A DNA stretch of 64,000 nucleotides from Cryptomeria japonica (GCF_030272615.1 NC_081411.1:42149140-42213139), one strand, 5' to 3'. Shown: positions 35,140 to 46,636, numbered from the stretch's first letter. Notes: generated from the letters alone by a model not told the origin. Numbers and translations are program-made.

Positions 35140-36309
35140 GTAAATCGAGGAGTCCTCTTGCTTCAAGAAAAATTTCTAAAGATGTTTGTGATGAGAGATT
35201 GATTAAGCGTTAAGGATTTAGCAGTCATAGAGGCTTGCAGTCTCATCCATTTGTTACACATGCCGCCCTATCGAAAGAGTAGGGCACTACTCACTGCGTT
35301 GGCCGAGAGATGGCACAATGAGCATAAAAAATTTCATTTGTCGATGGGTGAGATCACAGTGATGCTAGAGGATGTCTATTAGATTCTGCGAATTCCGATC
35401 ATAGGTGAGCTTGTGGCATACAATGTGGAGGAGGTCGGCGGGATAGATTCTCTACAAGAGGTGTTTGTTGATCCACAGATTACAGGTTACTCTATGGCAT
35501 GTCAGGATATGGTGAACATTTATGCCCCACTCCCTTTAGTTTTAGCAGGTTCGATTGGTAGCTTCCTGATTCCAGACAGGAGGTCACATGGTTTATCAAT
35601 TGGATGGGGCTGAGTGCTCCCATAGATGGTGTAGGTGTAGACACGATACGCGTGGGGTATTTGTTTGCTTGCCCATTTATACCATGAGATTCACCAGGTG
35701 GTTTATGATGATGCATCTAGCCTAGCTGTTGGGTGCACTCTACTGCAGATTGGGGTGTGGGAGCAAATAGACGTGACCCGTCCACTGGGAGAGAGGCAGA
35801 CCAACAAGGGCACCTTTTATCATGATGTACAGTGAGGTCACTTCCTAGCCAATGCTCGGGAAGTTAGAGTATTGGAGATGATCTTTTGATTGTATGGAGA
35901 CAATGATTTGGAGGCCTTATCGAGGGAGTGAGCTATGGCCAGAGGATGCTATTGAGGTGCCCCACTTGTTTATGAGAAGATTCCTTTTGGGTCATACCCC
36001 ATATGTGATAGATAGGTTCATTCTTCGTCAAGTATATCGATAGTCTGGGCACGTGCAGTCGATGCTACAACGGATGACTATGTACACTCAGGTACATAAG
36101 GAGAGGGTAGATTGGGGACCTACCTTTGATTTTTCTATAGCTCAGACGGAGTTCCATTCATTGCCTTTTTGTGTATGGAACATGTTTGAGGATATAGCGG
36201 ATGGAGGGATGACTACAAAGTATACAAAGTACTTTTTGACACATAGATTCCCTCAACTAACAGGAACAAGAGAGCCGATTCCTACACTGGAGGAGATCGA
36301 TGAGGTGGG

Positions 36310-36595
36310 AGGAGAGGACAGGGTAGAGGTAGGAGGGGTGGGAGAGGTGGAGCTATTGGACATGGTCTAGTAGCAGGTGGTGGCGGGGGAGGAGGAGGAG
36401 ATGAGGGAGGTGGTGGGAGAGGTGTGAGGGGTAAAGGCAAGAGGGGTGGGAGAGGTGGAGCTATTGGACATGGCTAGGGAGTAGGTGGTAGCGAGGGAGG
36501 AGGAGGAGATGATGGAGGTGGTGGGAGAGGTGTGAGGGGTAGAGGAGGAGGATGGAGAGGGGTTGGTTGGGGCGGACCGGTATAGGTGGAGGATG
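36310..36595 (+). repeat. Tandem repeat coding for the RGG/Gly-rich tail
   Basis: A unit of about 110 bp beginning gtgggagaggtggagctatt occurs twice (about 36339 and 36447) within a G/GA-rich run. In one frame it reads GGRGGAIGHG plus a poly-Gly/Asp stretch. The frame has one TAG between the two units. Confidence 0.75.
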
Positions 36596-36599
36596 TGGC

Positions 36600-37545
36600 T
36601 GTTGGAATCCAATACCACTAAGAGGGGGGGTGAATCAGAGTTATACGGAAATGATCAATTTTAACTTTATTAAAACATGCATACACCAACCGGTATACCG
36701 ATACATACAGAATTCAAAGAAGTAAAGCAACCAATAAGCCAATCACATAAATAAGAATCATAACACACAAAATTATACGTGGAAAACCACAAAGAGGAAA
36801 AACCGCAATGCAATTTGTGACCCACAATATCAATCCACTAGCCATATGAAGAGATATTAGAAAATATGAGGGGTTTGCACTTGTAGGAAGGCTTACAGCC
36901 TAGAGCACACTGCTTAATCACAAAAGGAGCCTCACTAACTACATATAAATCCATACTACAATCCGGAGAAGTGTTGAACTACTAAGATAGCATCCTCTAT
37001 GCCAAAATACAGTTCTAGTTTAAGCTTTGTCTGTTCTGGTTTGTAACCCTAAACCCTTCACCGGAATAACCCTTATATAAATATCCTCACATACATAATC
37101 TCTCTGATATATTTCACATCTCCTTCCAATTACATATTTGCATGATGATTGATCAAAATGTTGTATCAAAATGATCTATCAAACTGACCTATATACCCTA
37201 TACAAATTATCATACCTTATGTCAGCTTAGAAAGATATATACAATATCAATTTACATGTCGGATAGACAACATAAATGCATAAATATTAAAAATAATTGC
37301 CGATGTCAAAACTAAGAGATGTCGGCGTCCAATACTGATAACCTTATTCTAAACCATGTCGGCATACATTGTCGATAACCAAAGAAATCCTTCCATCTTA
37401 TCGGTGTTGGTGTCGGTGCCAGTGTAGTGTCGGTGAAGTCCTTGTTGGTACACAACTGAACCAAAACATGAAGCTGGAACACAATACCATGTTGCCATCA
37501 ATGAAAACATAGTGAAACCAACCAATTGAGTTTCAATTGCCAACA
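36600..37545 (-). repeat. Element W 3' LTR
   Basis: 946 bp. The plus-strand start has the G-run gaggggggggtgaatcag-type copia LTR end (here seven Gs). It is followed at 37546-37558 by a polypurine tract (minus strand CAAAAGGGGAGAT). Confidence 0.88.
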
Positions 37546-37558
37546 ATCTCCCCTTTTG
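37546..37558 (-). other. Element W polypurine tract
   Basis: The minus strand reads CAAAAGGGGAGAT before LTR start TGTTGGCAATTG. Elements X and Y have near-identical tracts at 58750 and 61567. Confidence 0.8.
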
Positions 37559-37896
37559 GCATTGATGGCAACCTCATGTGGAAAATGGTCAAGGTTTCAT
37601 CCATTGGTTACATCTTGCCTGCTCCCCCTTAGCTGAATATTCATTAATGCAAAATACTCCGCATCTCCATATCTCCATATTTTCATATCTATAACTCCCC
37701 CTAATGTATACAACTCCTCCTATTCTTTTTCCAATCTATATCACTCCCTCTTTGACATAAATGCCATCAAAAATTCTAAAAGGAATGTCAAAGATAAAAA
37801 AAACTTTACAATTGATATCCCAAAAATATCTTACCAGAGCTTAACCAATTTCAAAATTTCAGGATAAGTCTTCTCCAATAGCTCAAGATAAGTATC

Positions 37897-40800
37897 TCAA
37901 CTAATTTTGAAAGTACCAAAAATGGATACAAGTCCATTTAATATATGTGCAAATGACTCTTTCTCATTTACCTCTGTCGGTGTGAGCTTTCCCACCATAT
38001 CCATACATTCTTTCTTACGTACACTGAGTAAATCCAACCAGGGACTCACCAAGGTTCTCAGACTTCTGGCTCTTCTTAATATTTTGTCTCTTTCCTTCTC
38101 AAGAATAGAAATTTGGTTTTCCAAAATCAAAATTTGACCATCAATGGATATAGTCAATGAAGTCAATCCGTCAAAAGATTTAGCTATATTTGCAATTTTC
38201 TCCTGAAGTTATTTTATCTTCTTATCCACATTAGTTGTAAGTATATCAGTGTTACAACATAGCCTATAAATATTTGTACATTGCTTCAAAGAATTATCTA
38301 TCAGTTTGAGCTTCTCATCAATCTTTTTCTTCTCATATTCAATCACCTAATCAAATGCATCTCTCTTAGCCCGAGTGAACGTCTCCAGTGCTTGCCAATT
38401 TGAAATCTGTTGTAAGGATTGAAAATCCTTTGAAATATACTCAGTAATTATTTTAAGCTTGTCGGATGGGCTCGCTTCATTGTCAATCTTGCACTCTGGG
38501 ACTAGTCTATGTAAAATAGTGATTGACTAATCAATAATCCCTTTATCTGTAGATCCCTCCTTCATTAGATTTTTGTGTTGCCATCATCAAGAGTTCAGTA
38601 GGACCCAACTTTGTTATATTTTTATTTTCAACCTTTGAAGTGTCAATTGACAACAATGATGGACCAACAACCTATTCTCTATTGGTTTCCCCTTTCTTCT
38701 CCTCTGACGATTTATCCTTTATAACTTCCTCACTTGCACGGGTGGCTTCACCACTTGGTGTAGTCTATGTAACTATCGGTTCATCTGTAGGAACAGTAAC
38801 TTCAACATCCGCATTTGTATCCAGAGGATTGTTATCCTTAATATTAATATCTTGTACATCATCAACTTTTTCACTCTCTGTATTAACTGATATCTCAATA
38901 TTTGTTTGTACGTTTGTATTTACTGGGGGCTAGATTTCCACTATCTTAATATTTTTCAAAACTGAGGGTGAAGTACCCATAATCCCCTTTCCTTTTCCTT
39001 CAACCGAGGTGTCAACAGTGTCTGTCTTGGATTCTGATGAAGTAAAGAATCCTTTGTTCTCTTCAAAGAACTTAACCCATGCTTTTTGAGTCTCCTTTAT
39101 TATTTCATTTACCCTTCCTAGCATTAGACTAGTTATTCTATGTTTTCTATTAAAGACTTTTCTATCTACCACCTCAAGTGTCCTTTCCATTTCCTCTGGA
39201 GCAATAGTAACACAAACATATAATAACTCTTGAATTATAATATGCTTGCCTTCTTGCACAGTTGGTAGTCTTCTAGCATCTAACATATTGTACAATTCAA
39301 CCGGTAGTTGATTTTCAATTTCTATTAAAAATTTCTTATAAATATCTAAGTATAATAAGGTTTCTTCCTCTACCTCTCTTTGTTCATCATCCTCAAAGTG
39401 TTCATAATAGAACTGTACATTCTTTAACATACCAGCATTAGTGATTTCATCTACTAACTCTGCACAGGTTTAGGTGGAATGATAGTCACATTACTGGATT
39501 GAATTGCCAGATCGATGTCACTCTTCTTTTTACTCTTTGCAGTACTAGACGCAGCTGAAGGTGTTGCCTTTGGTGCTTTCTTCTATTCCAGTATTTTGAA
39601 TGTGACCTTCCTAACCGGTTTCTTTTTAGCTTCAACCTTTGTTTCCTCTGTTTTCTTCCTTACAACCCTCTTGAATGCCAGAGGTGTGTCATCCTCAGAT
39701 TCAGACTTTGTTGTAACAAGCTCAATGTGTACTTATGGATTCGTCCTTTTCCTACCTTTCTCCGAAACAACATCAATTAATTATTTGATGTCTTGTGAGA
39801 CCTTCTCAACAAATTTGCTAGCCTTTCCTTCTTCTATCTCTTCTTCTGGTTGAACTTTGTTTCAACCTCTTGTGTTTTCTATTGTGCAGTACCACAGGGC
39901 TTCTCTGTCTCATCAATAGGTGCACCAATCTGCATTTTTTCATAAGCATCAAGGATCTGTGTATCCACTTCATAGCCCATTTCCTCAATCCAAATTTTTT
40001 GGGGCTTAACCGCTTCCATAAGTGTTTCATCCTTCTTCACCATGAAGCATATGTCAGTTGAATATTTTTCTACAATATGCTTAGGAGCCCTTACCCTAGA
40101 CTTCATAGATTTATGGAATGCTTTGAAATATCCCCATACCTTATCATCTCTTTGATTGCCTAGAGTAGAAATTGACTATTTCAATTGTCTACCTATCGGG
40201 ATGTCAAATACCCATCCCCTCTTGCCAAAATTGGGTGTATCATTCATGAAAAATAACATTAAGCAGACTATTAAGTTTCCATACCAAAAAGTTCCCTTCT
40301 TTTCTCCCTTAATCTTTCCTAAGTTTATTAATAACTCATCTAACATCCAACCGCATAGATCCAATTTCACATTCTCTCTCATCATTTTGTATGTAGCTAA
40401 AATGTAGGAACTGGAGATAGAATTCAATTGGTTTGACTGAGTTACCTTATACCCGATGATCATGCTACCAAATCTAATGTATGTGTCAGTAAAAGTACTC
40501 ACTCTCATAGATCTCCTATCAGATGTCACATCGGTGATTTTGTTCATGAAATAATTTGAAACCTTCTTGTCTAGATGTTGCCCAACCGATGGTAAACCAG
40601 TGATTGCCCTAATGACTTCCTTGGTGATCTTGTAAGGTCTATCTAGCCAGATAAACTCACCATGTACTCTACTCAAAATATACCTAATTATCTCATCTTC
40701 AAATTATGGAATGTCTAGAATGTCGGTAAACCCTAAGTCTTCAATGTGCTTGTATGTTGGTTTCATCTTTTCAGATTCTCCCATCAGCTCGCTCATGTAC

Positions 40801-41380
40801 ATCTCCTTTATTTCTGATGTTCCTAAGTCCTCAATGTGATAGTGTATATATGACCTAACATCTTCAACATAGACAACTCATCCTGGAACATGGGAAAATG
40901 CTCCAACTGAATATTCTAGGGTAGCGACATGCGAATACCACTTGAAAATTGGCCTGGGGTGATCCTTTACCTCTACTACAATCGGGTTTGTAACAAATAT
41001 AGGAATAGATGATGATCTCACTTTCATGTTTAAGATAAATACCTTTTGATCTTTCTCGGTGAAAACCTTCAACAGACTCTTCTAGTCACCGGTGAAATTG
41101 CTCAAGAAGAAATTTGATCTCTTAAATGCCTTGATCACTCTTAGTCACTCTGAAATCGCTTTGAATGCAAGGTGATCAATAATGAAGTCAATTTGACCTT
41201 TTAATCTCTGAGAAAAACCCTAATCTTCCATTGACATAAATGATTGTTGGTGAAATATATTAGATCTTGAACAGAACATATCCATGCCAAATAAACATCT
41301 TCCAGAACCTCTTCCCAGGTCATATGCAACATCTTCATGAATTTTGCCTACCACTAAGGCATCTGCCTTAGTTACCGGAT
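37897..41380 (-). pseudogene. Large unrecognised protein of element W
   Basis: Read minus from about 41380, broken frames give a roughly 1000-codon protein. Its central globular part (40676-40176, 166 codons open) has GEFIWLDRPYKITKEVIRAI and GWMLDELLINLGKIKGEKKG. Then comes a Lys-rich stretch (about 40106-39500; EEMGYEVDTQILDAYEKMQI). A further open block (39430-38930, 166 codons) contains HFEDDEQREVEEETLLYLDI and ends in an acidic/Ser-rich tail. A coiled coil follows at 38166-37897 (LILENQISILEKERDKILRR). The Lys-rich and coiled-coil parts recur in elements X and Y, so it is a family feature. No RT, integrase or protease motif is seen. I do not recognise the fold; it could be an element-borne host gene or a lineage-specific element protein. 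Confidence 0.65.
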
Positions 41381-41387
41381 GAGCTAC

Positions 41388-42535
41388 CTACCAGTGCAAG
41401 AGAAACCTCTTTTGTCGGATAAGTAACCGGTACATTTCCATCTGATGATTGTTCTTCAGTCTTCCTAACCCATCTCTAAGTATGATCTTATCAAATTTCA
41501 CTAACATTCTCTTTCCCTTTCTCATTTGATCCTCCATTACCAACTGATGGATTTCTGATTCTACAGAATTTAGCAATATGCCTAACCTCATTGCATGCAT
41601 AACATGTAACATTGTTCCTTTGAATTGCTTTGCTAAAACTGATGAAATTGCTTGACCTGCACTGATTAGCTATATGTCCAAACTTTCCACATGCATAGAA
41701 TTTAACATTCATTCTGCAATCTTCTATCTTATGACCATACTTATTGCATTTAGAACATTTATTAGGAGCAGAATCAAGATTCTGATTTGCTCTGTTTCTA
41801 CATTGCCTAGCCATGTGACCAAATCTATTGCAAACAAAATATCTACCATTAAATTTATAAGCATTAAATTTCCTTATCGGTGCCTTGTTGTTTTGATCTT
41901 CATTAGCAGTATCGGAACTCTATCCTTGCTCAAATCCAAGTCCAGTGGAATCTCCAATCTGCCTTTGTCTCATCAATAACTCATCTAGCTATGCTGAGCT
42001 AATCTTGAATTTTTCTTTATACTCGCAGTAGTTATATCTTCTCTCAGAATTGTCATTTGTCTCTCAAGCTCTTGTTCATTACTCTGGGATTGTACTAAAT
42101 TAGTTCGCAACATATCATTCTCATGAACCAACCTACCACATTCTTCAAATTTGTTCTTCAGGGATACAACAAGATTTTATTCCTTTTTCTTTCAGCCTTA
42201 ATCTCCTTAGACATCCTCATAGTTATAACTTGCATTTCATTTTTCACAACCATGTTCTCCTGAATCAATTTCTAACATTGTTCCATAAGTGCATCTTTCT
42301 CTTCATCATCCTAACTTTGCAAAAGTTTCTTCCTCCTAGCCTAAATAGAGGATAACCTCTCTTGTAGGACAAGAATGAATTCCTGAACAGAATTCAATTC
42401 ATCTTGTATCTTCAAGTTCTTCAACCTTTTAGCATCATAATCTTCAAGTGCCATCTCAAGTTGCTTCTCTAAAGCCATATCCATGGATTCCAGATTCAGG
42501 ATCTTCCTCAAGGTATTAAACTTTCTCCAAGGCAC
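41388..42535 (-). pseudogene. Element W gag-like region with zinc-knuckle cluster
   Basis: After the PBS the minus strand reads a coiled-coil piece (MALEKQLEMALEDYDAKRLK), then stop-ridden charged sequence. A cluster of three or four CCHC-type knuckles follows (41814-41560): CSKCNKYGHKIEDC, YACGKFGHIANQC and CYACNEVRHIAKFC, with a probable fourth upstream ending in MARQCRN. Some cysteines or the histidine spacing have decayed. Knuckle clusters of this kind bind nucleic acid and are typical of copia Gag, though clusters this long are less common. Position next to the PBS supports Gag. Confidence 0.7.
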
Positions 42536-42538
42536 AAG

Positions 42539-42551
42539 GATCTGATATCAA
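42539..42551 (-). other. Element W primer binding site (decayed)
   Basis: The minus strand reads TGATATCAGATCC next to the 5' LTR, two changes from the initiator tRNA-Met type TGGTATCAGAGCC. Confidence 0.75.
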
Positions 42552-42552
42552 T

Positions 42553-43465
42553 TGTTGGAATCCAATAACATTGAGAGAGGGGGTGAATCAGTGTTATACC
42601 ATAATGATCAATTTTAGCCTTATTAAAACATGCATACACCAACTGGTATACTGGTACATACAGAATTGAAAGATGTAAAGCAATCAATAAGCCAATCACA
42701 TAAATAGGAATCATAACACACAAAATTATATGTGGAAAACCTCAAAGAAAAAAAACCACGACAAGATTTGTGACCCACAATATCAATCCACTAGCCATAT
42801 GAAGAGATATTACAAAATATGAGGGGCCTACACTTGTAGGAAGGCTTACAGCCTAGAGCACACTGCTCAATCACAAAAGGAGCCTCACTGACTACATATA
42901 AATCCAGACTACAATCTGGAGAAGTGTTGAACTACTAAGATAGCATCTTCTATGCCAGAATACAGTTCTCATTTAAGCTCTATCTGTTCTGGTTTGTAAT
43001 CCTAAACCCTTTACCGGAATAACCTTAAATAAATATCCTCACATACATAATCTCTCTGATATATTTCACATCTCCCTCCAGTTACATATTCGCATGATGA
43101 TTGATCAAAATGTTGTATCAAAATGACCTATATACCCTATACAAATTATCATGCCTTACGTCGGCTTACAAAGATATATACAATATCAATTTACATGTCG
43201 GCCAGATAACATAAATGCATAAATATTAAAAATAACTTTTGATGTCGGATCCAAGAGATGTCGGACTCCAATATCGATAACCTTATTCTATACCATGTCG
43301 GTAACCAAAGAAATCCTTTTGTCCTGTCGGTGTCGGTGTTGGTGTAGTGTCCGTGGCGAGCCTACTGGTACACACCTGAACCAAAAAATGAAGTCGTAAC
43401 ACAATACCATGTTGACATCAATGACAACATAGTGAAACCAACCAATTGAGTGTCAATTGCCAATA
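42553..43465 (-). repeat. Element W 5' LTR
   Basis: 913 bp, matching 36600-37545 with scattered substitutions and small indels. Transcription starts in this copy, on the minus strand. Confidence 0.88.
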
Positions 43466-44220
43466 GTGGTTGCCATGGAGGCTAAGGAGAGATCAGGCAG
43501 TGACAGATCTGAGGAGGAGAGTGATTCTTCTGGTGAGGATACTAAGTCTGATGTGTAGCCATAGAGGAGGAGGAGGATGTGTTTGATAGGATTTGCGGCT
43601 GTATCCATGGAGGAGGAGGAGGATGTGTAGCCATTAGACTGACAGAGGAGGATTGATATGCCCCTCCTGCCCCTCAACAATTTGGTACATAGGATCTGCA
43701 ACCTTCATAGCCATAGGGTTTGCAGATTAGAGTGCCTCCCCATCAACAATAGGCACAAATAGCAGCATTATAGGCCTTGTTGCATAGGGTACAAGGTTAG
43801 TTTAAAAAGGCCCAGGCACAGGTTGCACAATTGCAGAGATAGGTGATGATAGTGTCTCTAGAGTGGGATACATCTTGGGTCGAGAGAGATGTTGAGATAG
43901 AGTGACAAAGATGGGAAGAGAAGACAGTTAGATCATTGCAGTAGGCCACATAGGGTGCTACAAGGGATGTCATCCAGAGTCTTGTTGATCAGACAAGGCA
44001 GGCAAACTACTATAGGACTCTGTATTTTCAAGTTATACCATTAGACAGACATGCTCCTACCTATGTTGCCAGTTCTCAGCGCGGGGGTTATCATAAAAAG
44101 AGGGGTAGTGAGGGGGTTGTGGGTCTTATGAGGGATGCTCCTAGCAATAGTGTAGGTGCAGGTAGCTCAAGCTCTCAACCGACAGGTCCTGGAGGTGGTC
44201 AAGCTAATCCAACCCCTTGA
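43466..44220 (+). pseudogene. PMD gene, part 2 (C-terminal region)
   Basis: Continuation of the PMD gene after element W. It starts in an acidic/Ser stretch (MEAKERSGSDRSEEESDSSG), passes through several in-frame TAG codons (consistent with CAG to TAG), and ends open from about 43940 with RDVIQSLVDQTRQANYYRTL, then HAPTYVASSQRGGYHKKRGS and a Gly/Ser tail ANPTP before TGA 44218-44220. Assignment to the same gene rests on strand, the flanking target duplication of W and similar composition. No domain is recognised in this part. Confidence 0.6.
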
Positions 44221-44284
44221 CTATGTTCTCAGATGCTACATTTTGTACCCTAATGTACTTTATTGATATATACACACATCTTTG

Positions 44285-45088
44285 TGTGTATGGTGAAAAT
44301 GGATACAATAATAACAGAATTGAAAGGCTAAATGAATTCAACCACAAAACCCTAGCCTAACAATCAATAAAGATCCACCATAACATATGAAGATTACCTA
44401 AGACAATGCAAATCAAATGAAATCACAAAGATTATACCATCACATGTCCAATAGGGTTTGGATCTCCATTCTTCCTATCTCTATTGATCTTGCTTGATAT
44501 ATATTTGCTCTCAGATTTTTATATGCACAAGAGCTCAACAAAGAACGGAATGTGGTTGCAAGTAGGATCGTAGTGTAGCCAAGTCCTCCAAAATTGTTGA
44601 TTAGTCTGAGTGATTAGGGTGAGTGATTAGTTATTAGGGTTTGACAATGAAGAAAGCATCTCCTTAAATAGAAGACACAATATGAAATGGAGGGATAAGA
44701 TTGAGAGGTGTAAAAAGAGAGGTCGGCTAGGATTAGAGGGTAGGTAAAAGAAATACCAAAATAATGAAAGAGGTAGGTAGTGTATGAATTAAGAGATGAA
44801 TGACATGTGTCATGGGTAGAAAAGGCTAATGAATTAATTAAATAAATAAAGATTTATTTAATTAATAGAAGAAGTGGAATAATTAAATAAATAAGATATT
44901 TATTTAATTTAGGAAAAGATAATTTAAATAAATAAATGTATTTATTTAAATGAGAAATAAGGCTAGAAGAGGATAAATGAATTAATTAAATAAATAAAGA
45001 TTTATTTAATTAATAGAAGAATTAGGCTTAGATAATTAAATAAATAAAATATTTATTTAATTAGACATGACAATTTTGAGTGTCTACA
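44285..45088 (-). repeat. Element T 3' LTR
   Basis: 804 bp, identical in length to the partner and with about five differences from it. At 44829-45065 it has a run of AT-rich inverted repeats (TTAATTAAATAAATAAA opposite its complement), including one block of about 40 bp occurring twice. The flank at 44280-44284 is ctttg; its partner is not in the window. Confidence 0.9.
44829..45065. repeat. Array of AT-rich inverted repeats in T LTR
   Basis: At least four hairpin-capable units, e.g. attaattaaataaata facing tatttatttaattaat. The unit gaattaattaaataaataaa recurs at about 44831 and 44983. The same array is in the partner LTR (about 55943-56179). Confidence 0.8.
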
Positions 45089-45102
45089 TTTTGCCCCTCT
45101 TT

Positions 45103-46212
45103 GAGACAATGCGGCTTGTCGCGTTGTTTCAAAGAAGATAAGATGAACTGATACATTGCTGCACTTTGATGTTGATCATATGATACTTTATTGAGGTTCT
45201 GGTGCTCAAATGATCTCATGATATGATGCTTATGGATGTTTTAGTGCTTAGTGGTGTTTAATGATTTTCTTGATATTGATATGACTTGATTTGATGGACA
45301 TTATTATTGATATGTTATCCATAGATTTTGATCATTTGATTTATTTACTGGCGATTGGTTTTGATGTATATCCTTGGTTTTCCTTTGGATCAGTATGTGG
45401 TCACACCTATATATGATGATATGTTATGGATGCAACTACTTTGATTGCAATGAGCTATCTGATATGCTTTTGATCTATATGACTTGTGCAGATGCTGATG
45501 TAGATGATGTGATGTGTGTGTTGTTGATTTTTATGATCTATAAGCTTATATGATGATGGTAATGATACTATATGTTTAGAAAGTTATATGAAGATGATGG
45601 TGTAAAGATTGCAAATGCTTGTGATTTCTGTAAATGTTTCTAACATGTTTTGTGCTTTTGTGTTTTTTGGATAATGTAATCTAGAATACTACATGTTTTT
45701 ATATGATATGCAAAATACAATAATGAAATGAAATGTGAAATGTATCGTGAAAATGAGATGGATAATGATATGCATGATATGAGATGTATCTAATGTAATT
45801 TGTAAAATGATACAGATAATGTACCTAATGCATCTTTGTAATGATATGAAAATGATAATGTACCTAAATACAAAGTTAAAATTGATAATGATAATGCAAG
45901 ATTAATATGGTATGCAACCTAATGCAAGATTAATAATGAAATGCAACTAAATGCAGAGTAAAATGAAATGATACTAATGCATTCTCATTCCCATAAGTTG
46001 TCATCCAATTTGATCAAAGTGCCAGTGCTTCCTTTGTTTTCATCATCGGGCCTAGATGTGTTGAAAGTTGATACAAGAATCATGGTATATTTGAACCATA
46101 ACGAACTAAGTATAACTTACATGGGTTTTGATATTGCAAGATGACACAAGCATCGAGGTATAATTGAATCAAGACGAATTGAGTGTTGCCTGCATAAAAA
46201 AGACAAGAGTTA
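45103..46212 (-). other. Element T internal 3' region, no gene
   Basis: About 1.1 kb between the polypurine tract and LTR fragment Z. Low-complexity, rich in GATATGAT and ATGCAA words. No frame of note on either strand. The same block is at 56217-57326. Confidence 0.6.
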
Positions 46213-46476
46213 TGATAGACTTATAAAGCACTAAGTGGGGGTGAATCAGTGATAGCAAATACAATACCACTTTAATCAAAGAACGGTAAAAATAGTTAAC
46301 CAGTTTATTTAAAACTATGCATGCAATCCAAAGTGATATTAAAGAATCCACAACAAGTAAAACATCCACTATAACACAAGTGTCTATACGTGGAAAAACC
46401 AACTCGGAAAAACCATGGCGAGATGGGACTCACAATTTAACTATCTGTAGTAATAGGTAACTGAATGGTTGAGGTC
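46213..46476 (-). repeat. Copia-type LTR fragment Z (left copy)
   Basis: Starts TGATAGAC, followed within 25 bp by aagtgggggtgaatcag, the conserved reversed copia LTR end. It is interrupted at 46477 by the X LTR. The identical arrangement is at 57327-57590. Confidence 0.55.
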
Positions 46477-46636
46477 TGATGAATACTAAGAGGGGGGGGT
46501 GAATTAGTATACCAAAAAATACTATACTTAAACTCTTAAATAGTTTAGCAGATAACGGTATAACAGATTCACTAATAAACTAGTTGAGATAAATGCAAAC
46601 CAAATAGCAAATAAAGCATTCACCCACAAGAGCACA
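46477..46636 (-). repeat. Truncated LTR of element X (left copy)
   Basis: Starts TGATGAATACTAAGAGGGGG like the X LTR at 57591 and matches it to 46636, where the sequence switches abruptly to PMD coding DNA. The rest of X and the 5' part of the PMD gene were lost in one deletion. Confidence 0.8.

Larger units (their letters stand above)
34043..36599 (+). pseudogene. Plant mobile domain (PMD) protein gene, part 1, antisense in element V
   Basis: Exon 1 (34043-34116) encodes MEPPTTITVSSAFIDLRDPQ and a few more residues, and ends at a consensus donor (CG, then gtgagt). The acceptor is tttttatag at 35131-35139. Exon 2 encodes the PMD (Aminotransferase-like) domain: LLHMPPYRKSRALLTALAER, FHLSMGEITVMLEDVY, YAWGICLLAHLYHEIHQVVY, TLLQIGVWEQID, then FMRRFLLGHTPYVIDRFILR. 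A Gly/RGG tail follows (RGGRGGAIGHG twice, 36315-36595). Frameshifts (for example near 35200 and 36300) and stops (TAG 35380-35382 among others) make it a pseudogene. PMD proteins include MAIN/MAIL1 and many element-borne copies. Part 2 is at 43466-44220, beyond element W. Confidence 0.8.
36600..43465 (-). mobile_element. Non-autonomous copia-type LTR element W with an unknown ORF
   Basis: LTRs 36600-37545 and 42553-43465 begin TGTTGGAATCCAATA; the left ends CCAACA and the right CCAATA. The flanks are gtggc (36595-36599) and gtggt (43466-43470), a target duplication with one transition. A PBS reading TGATATCAGATCC on the minus strand adjoins the right LTR and a polypurine tract adjoins the left, so the orientation is minus. 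Internally it has a zinc-knuckle gag-like part and a long unrecognised coding region. RT, RNase H and integrase are absent. It splits the RGG tail of the PMD gene. Confidence 0.88.
44285..46636. repeat. 2.35-kb segment duplicated at 55399-57750, left copy
   Basis: LTR, polypurine tract, AT-rich internal part and two nested LTR fragments (Z and X) recur at 55399-57750 with about nine differences by eye. Because the nested insertions are shared, the copies arose by duplication of an already interrupted element. Confidence 0.9.

Noticed and set aside
36367..36618. Minus-strand Ser/Thr/Pro ORF (83 codons)
   Set aside because: Antisense of the Gly-rich PMD tail repeat.
38640..39853. Plus-strand Ser/Phe-rich ORFs (97 and 112 codons)
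   Set aside because: Antisense of the Lys/Glu-rich coding region of element W.
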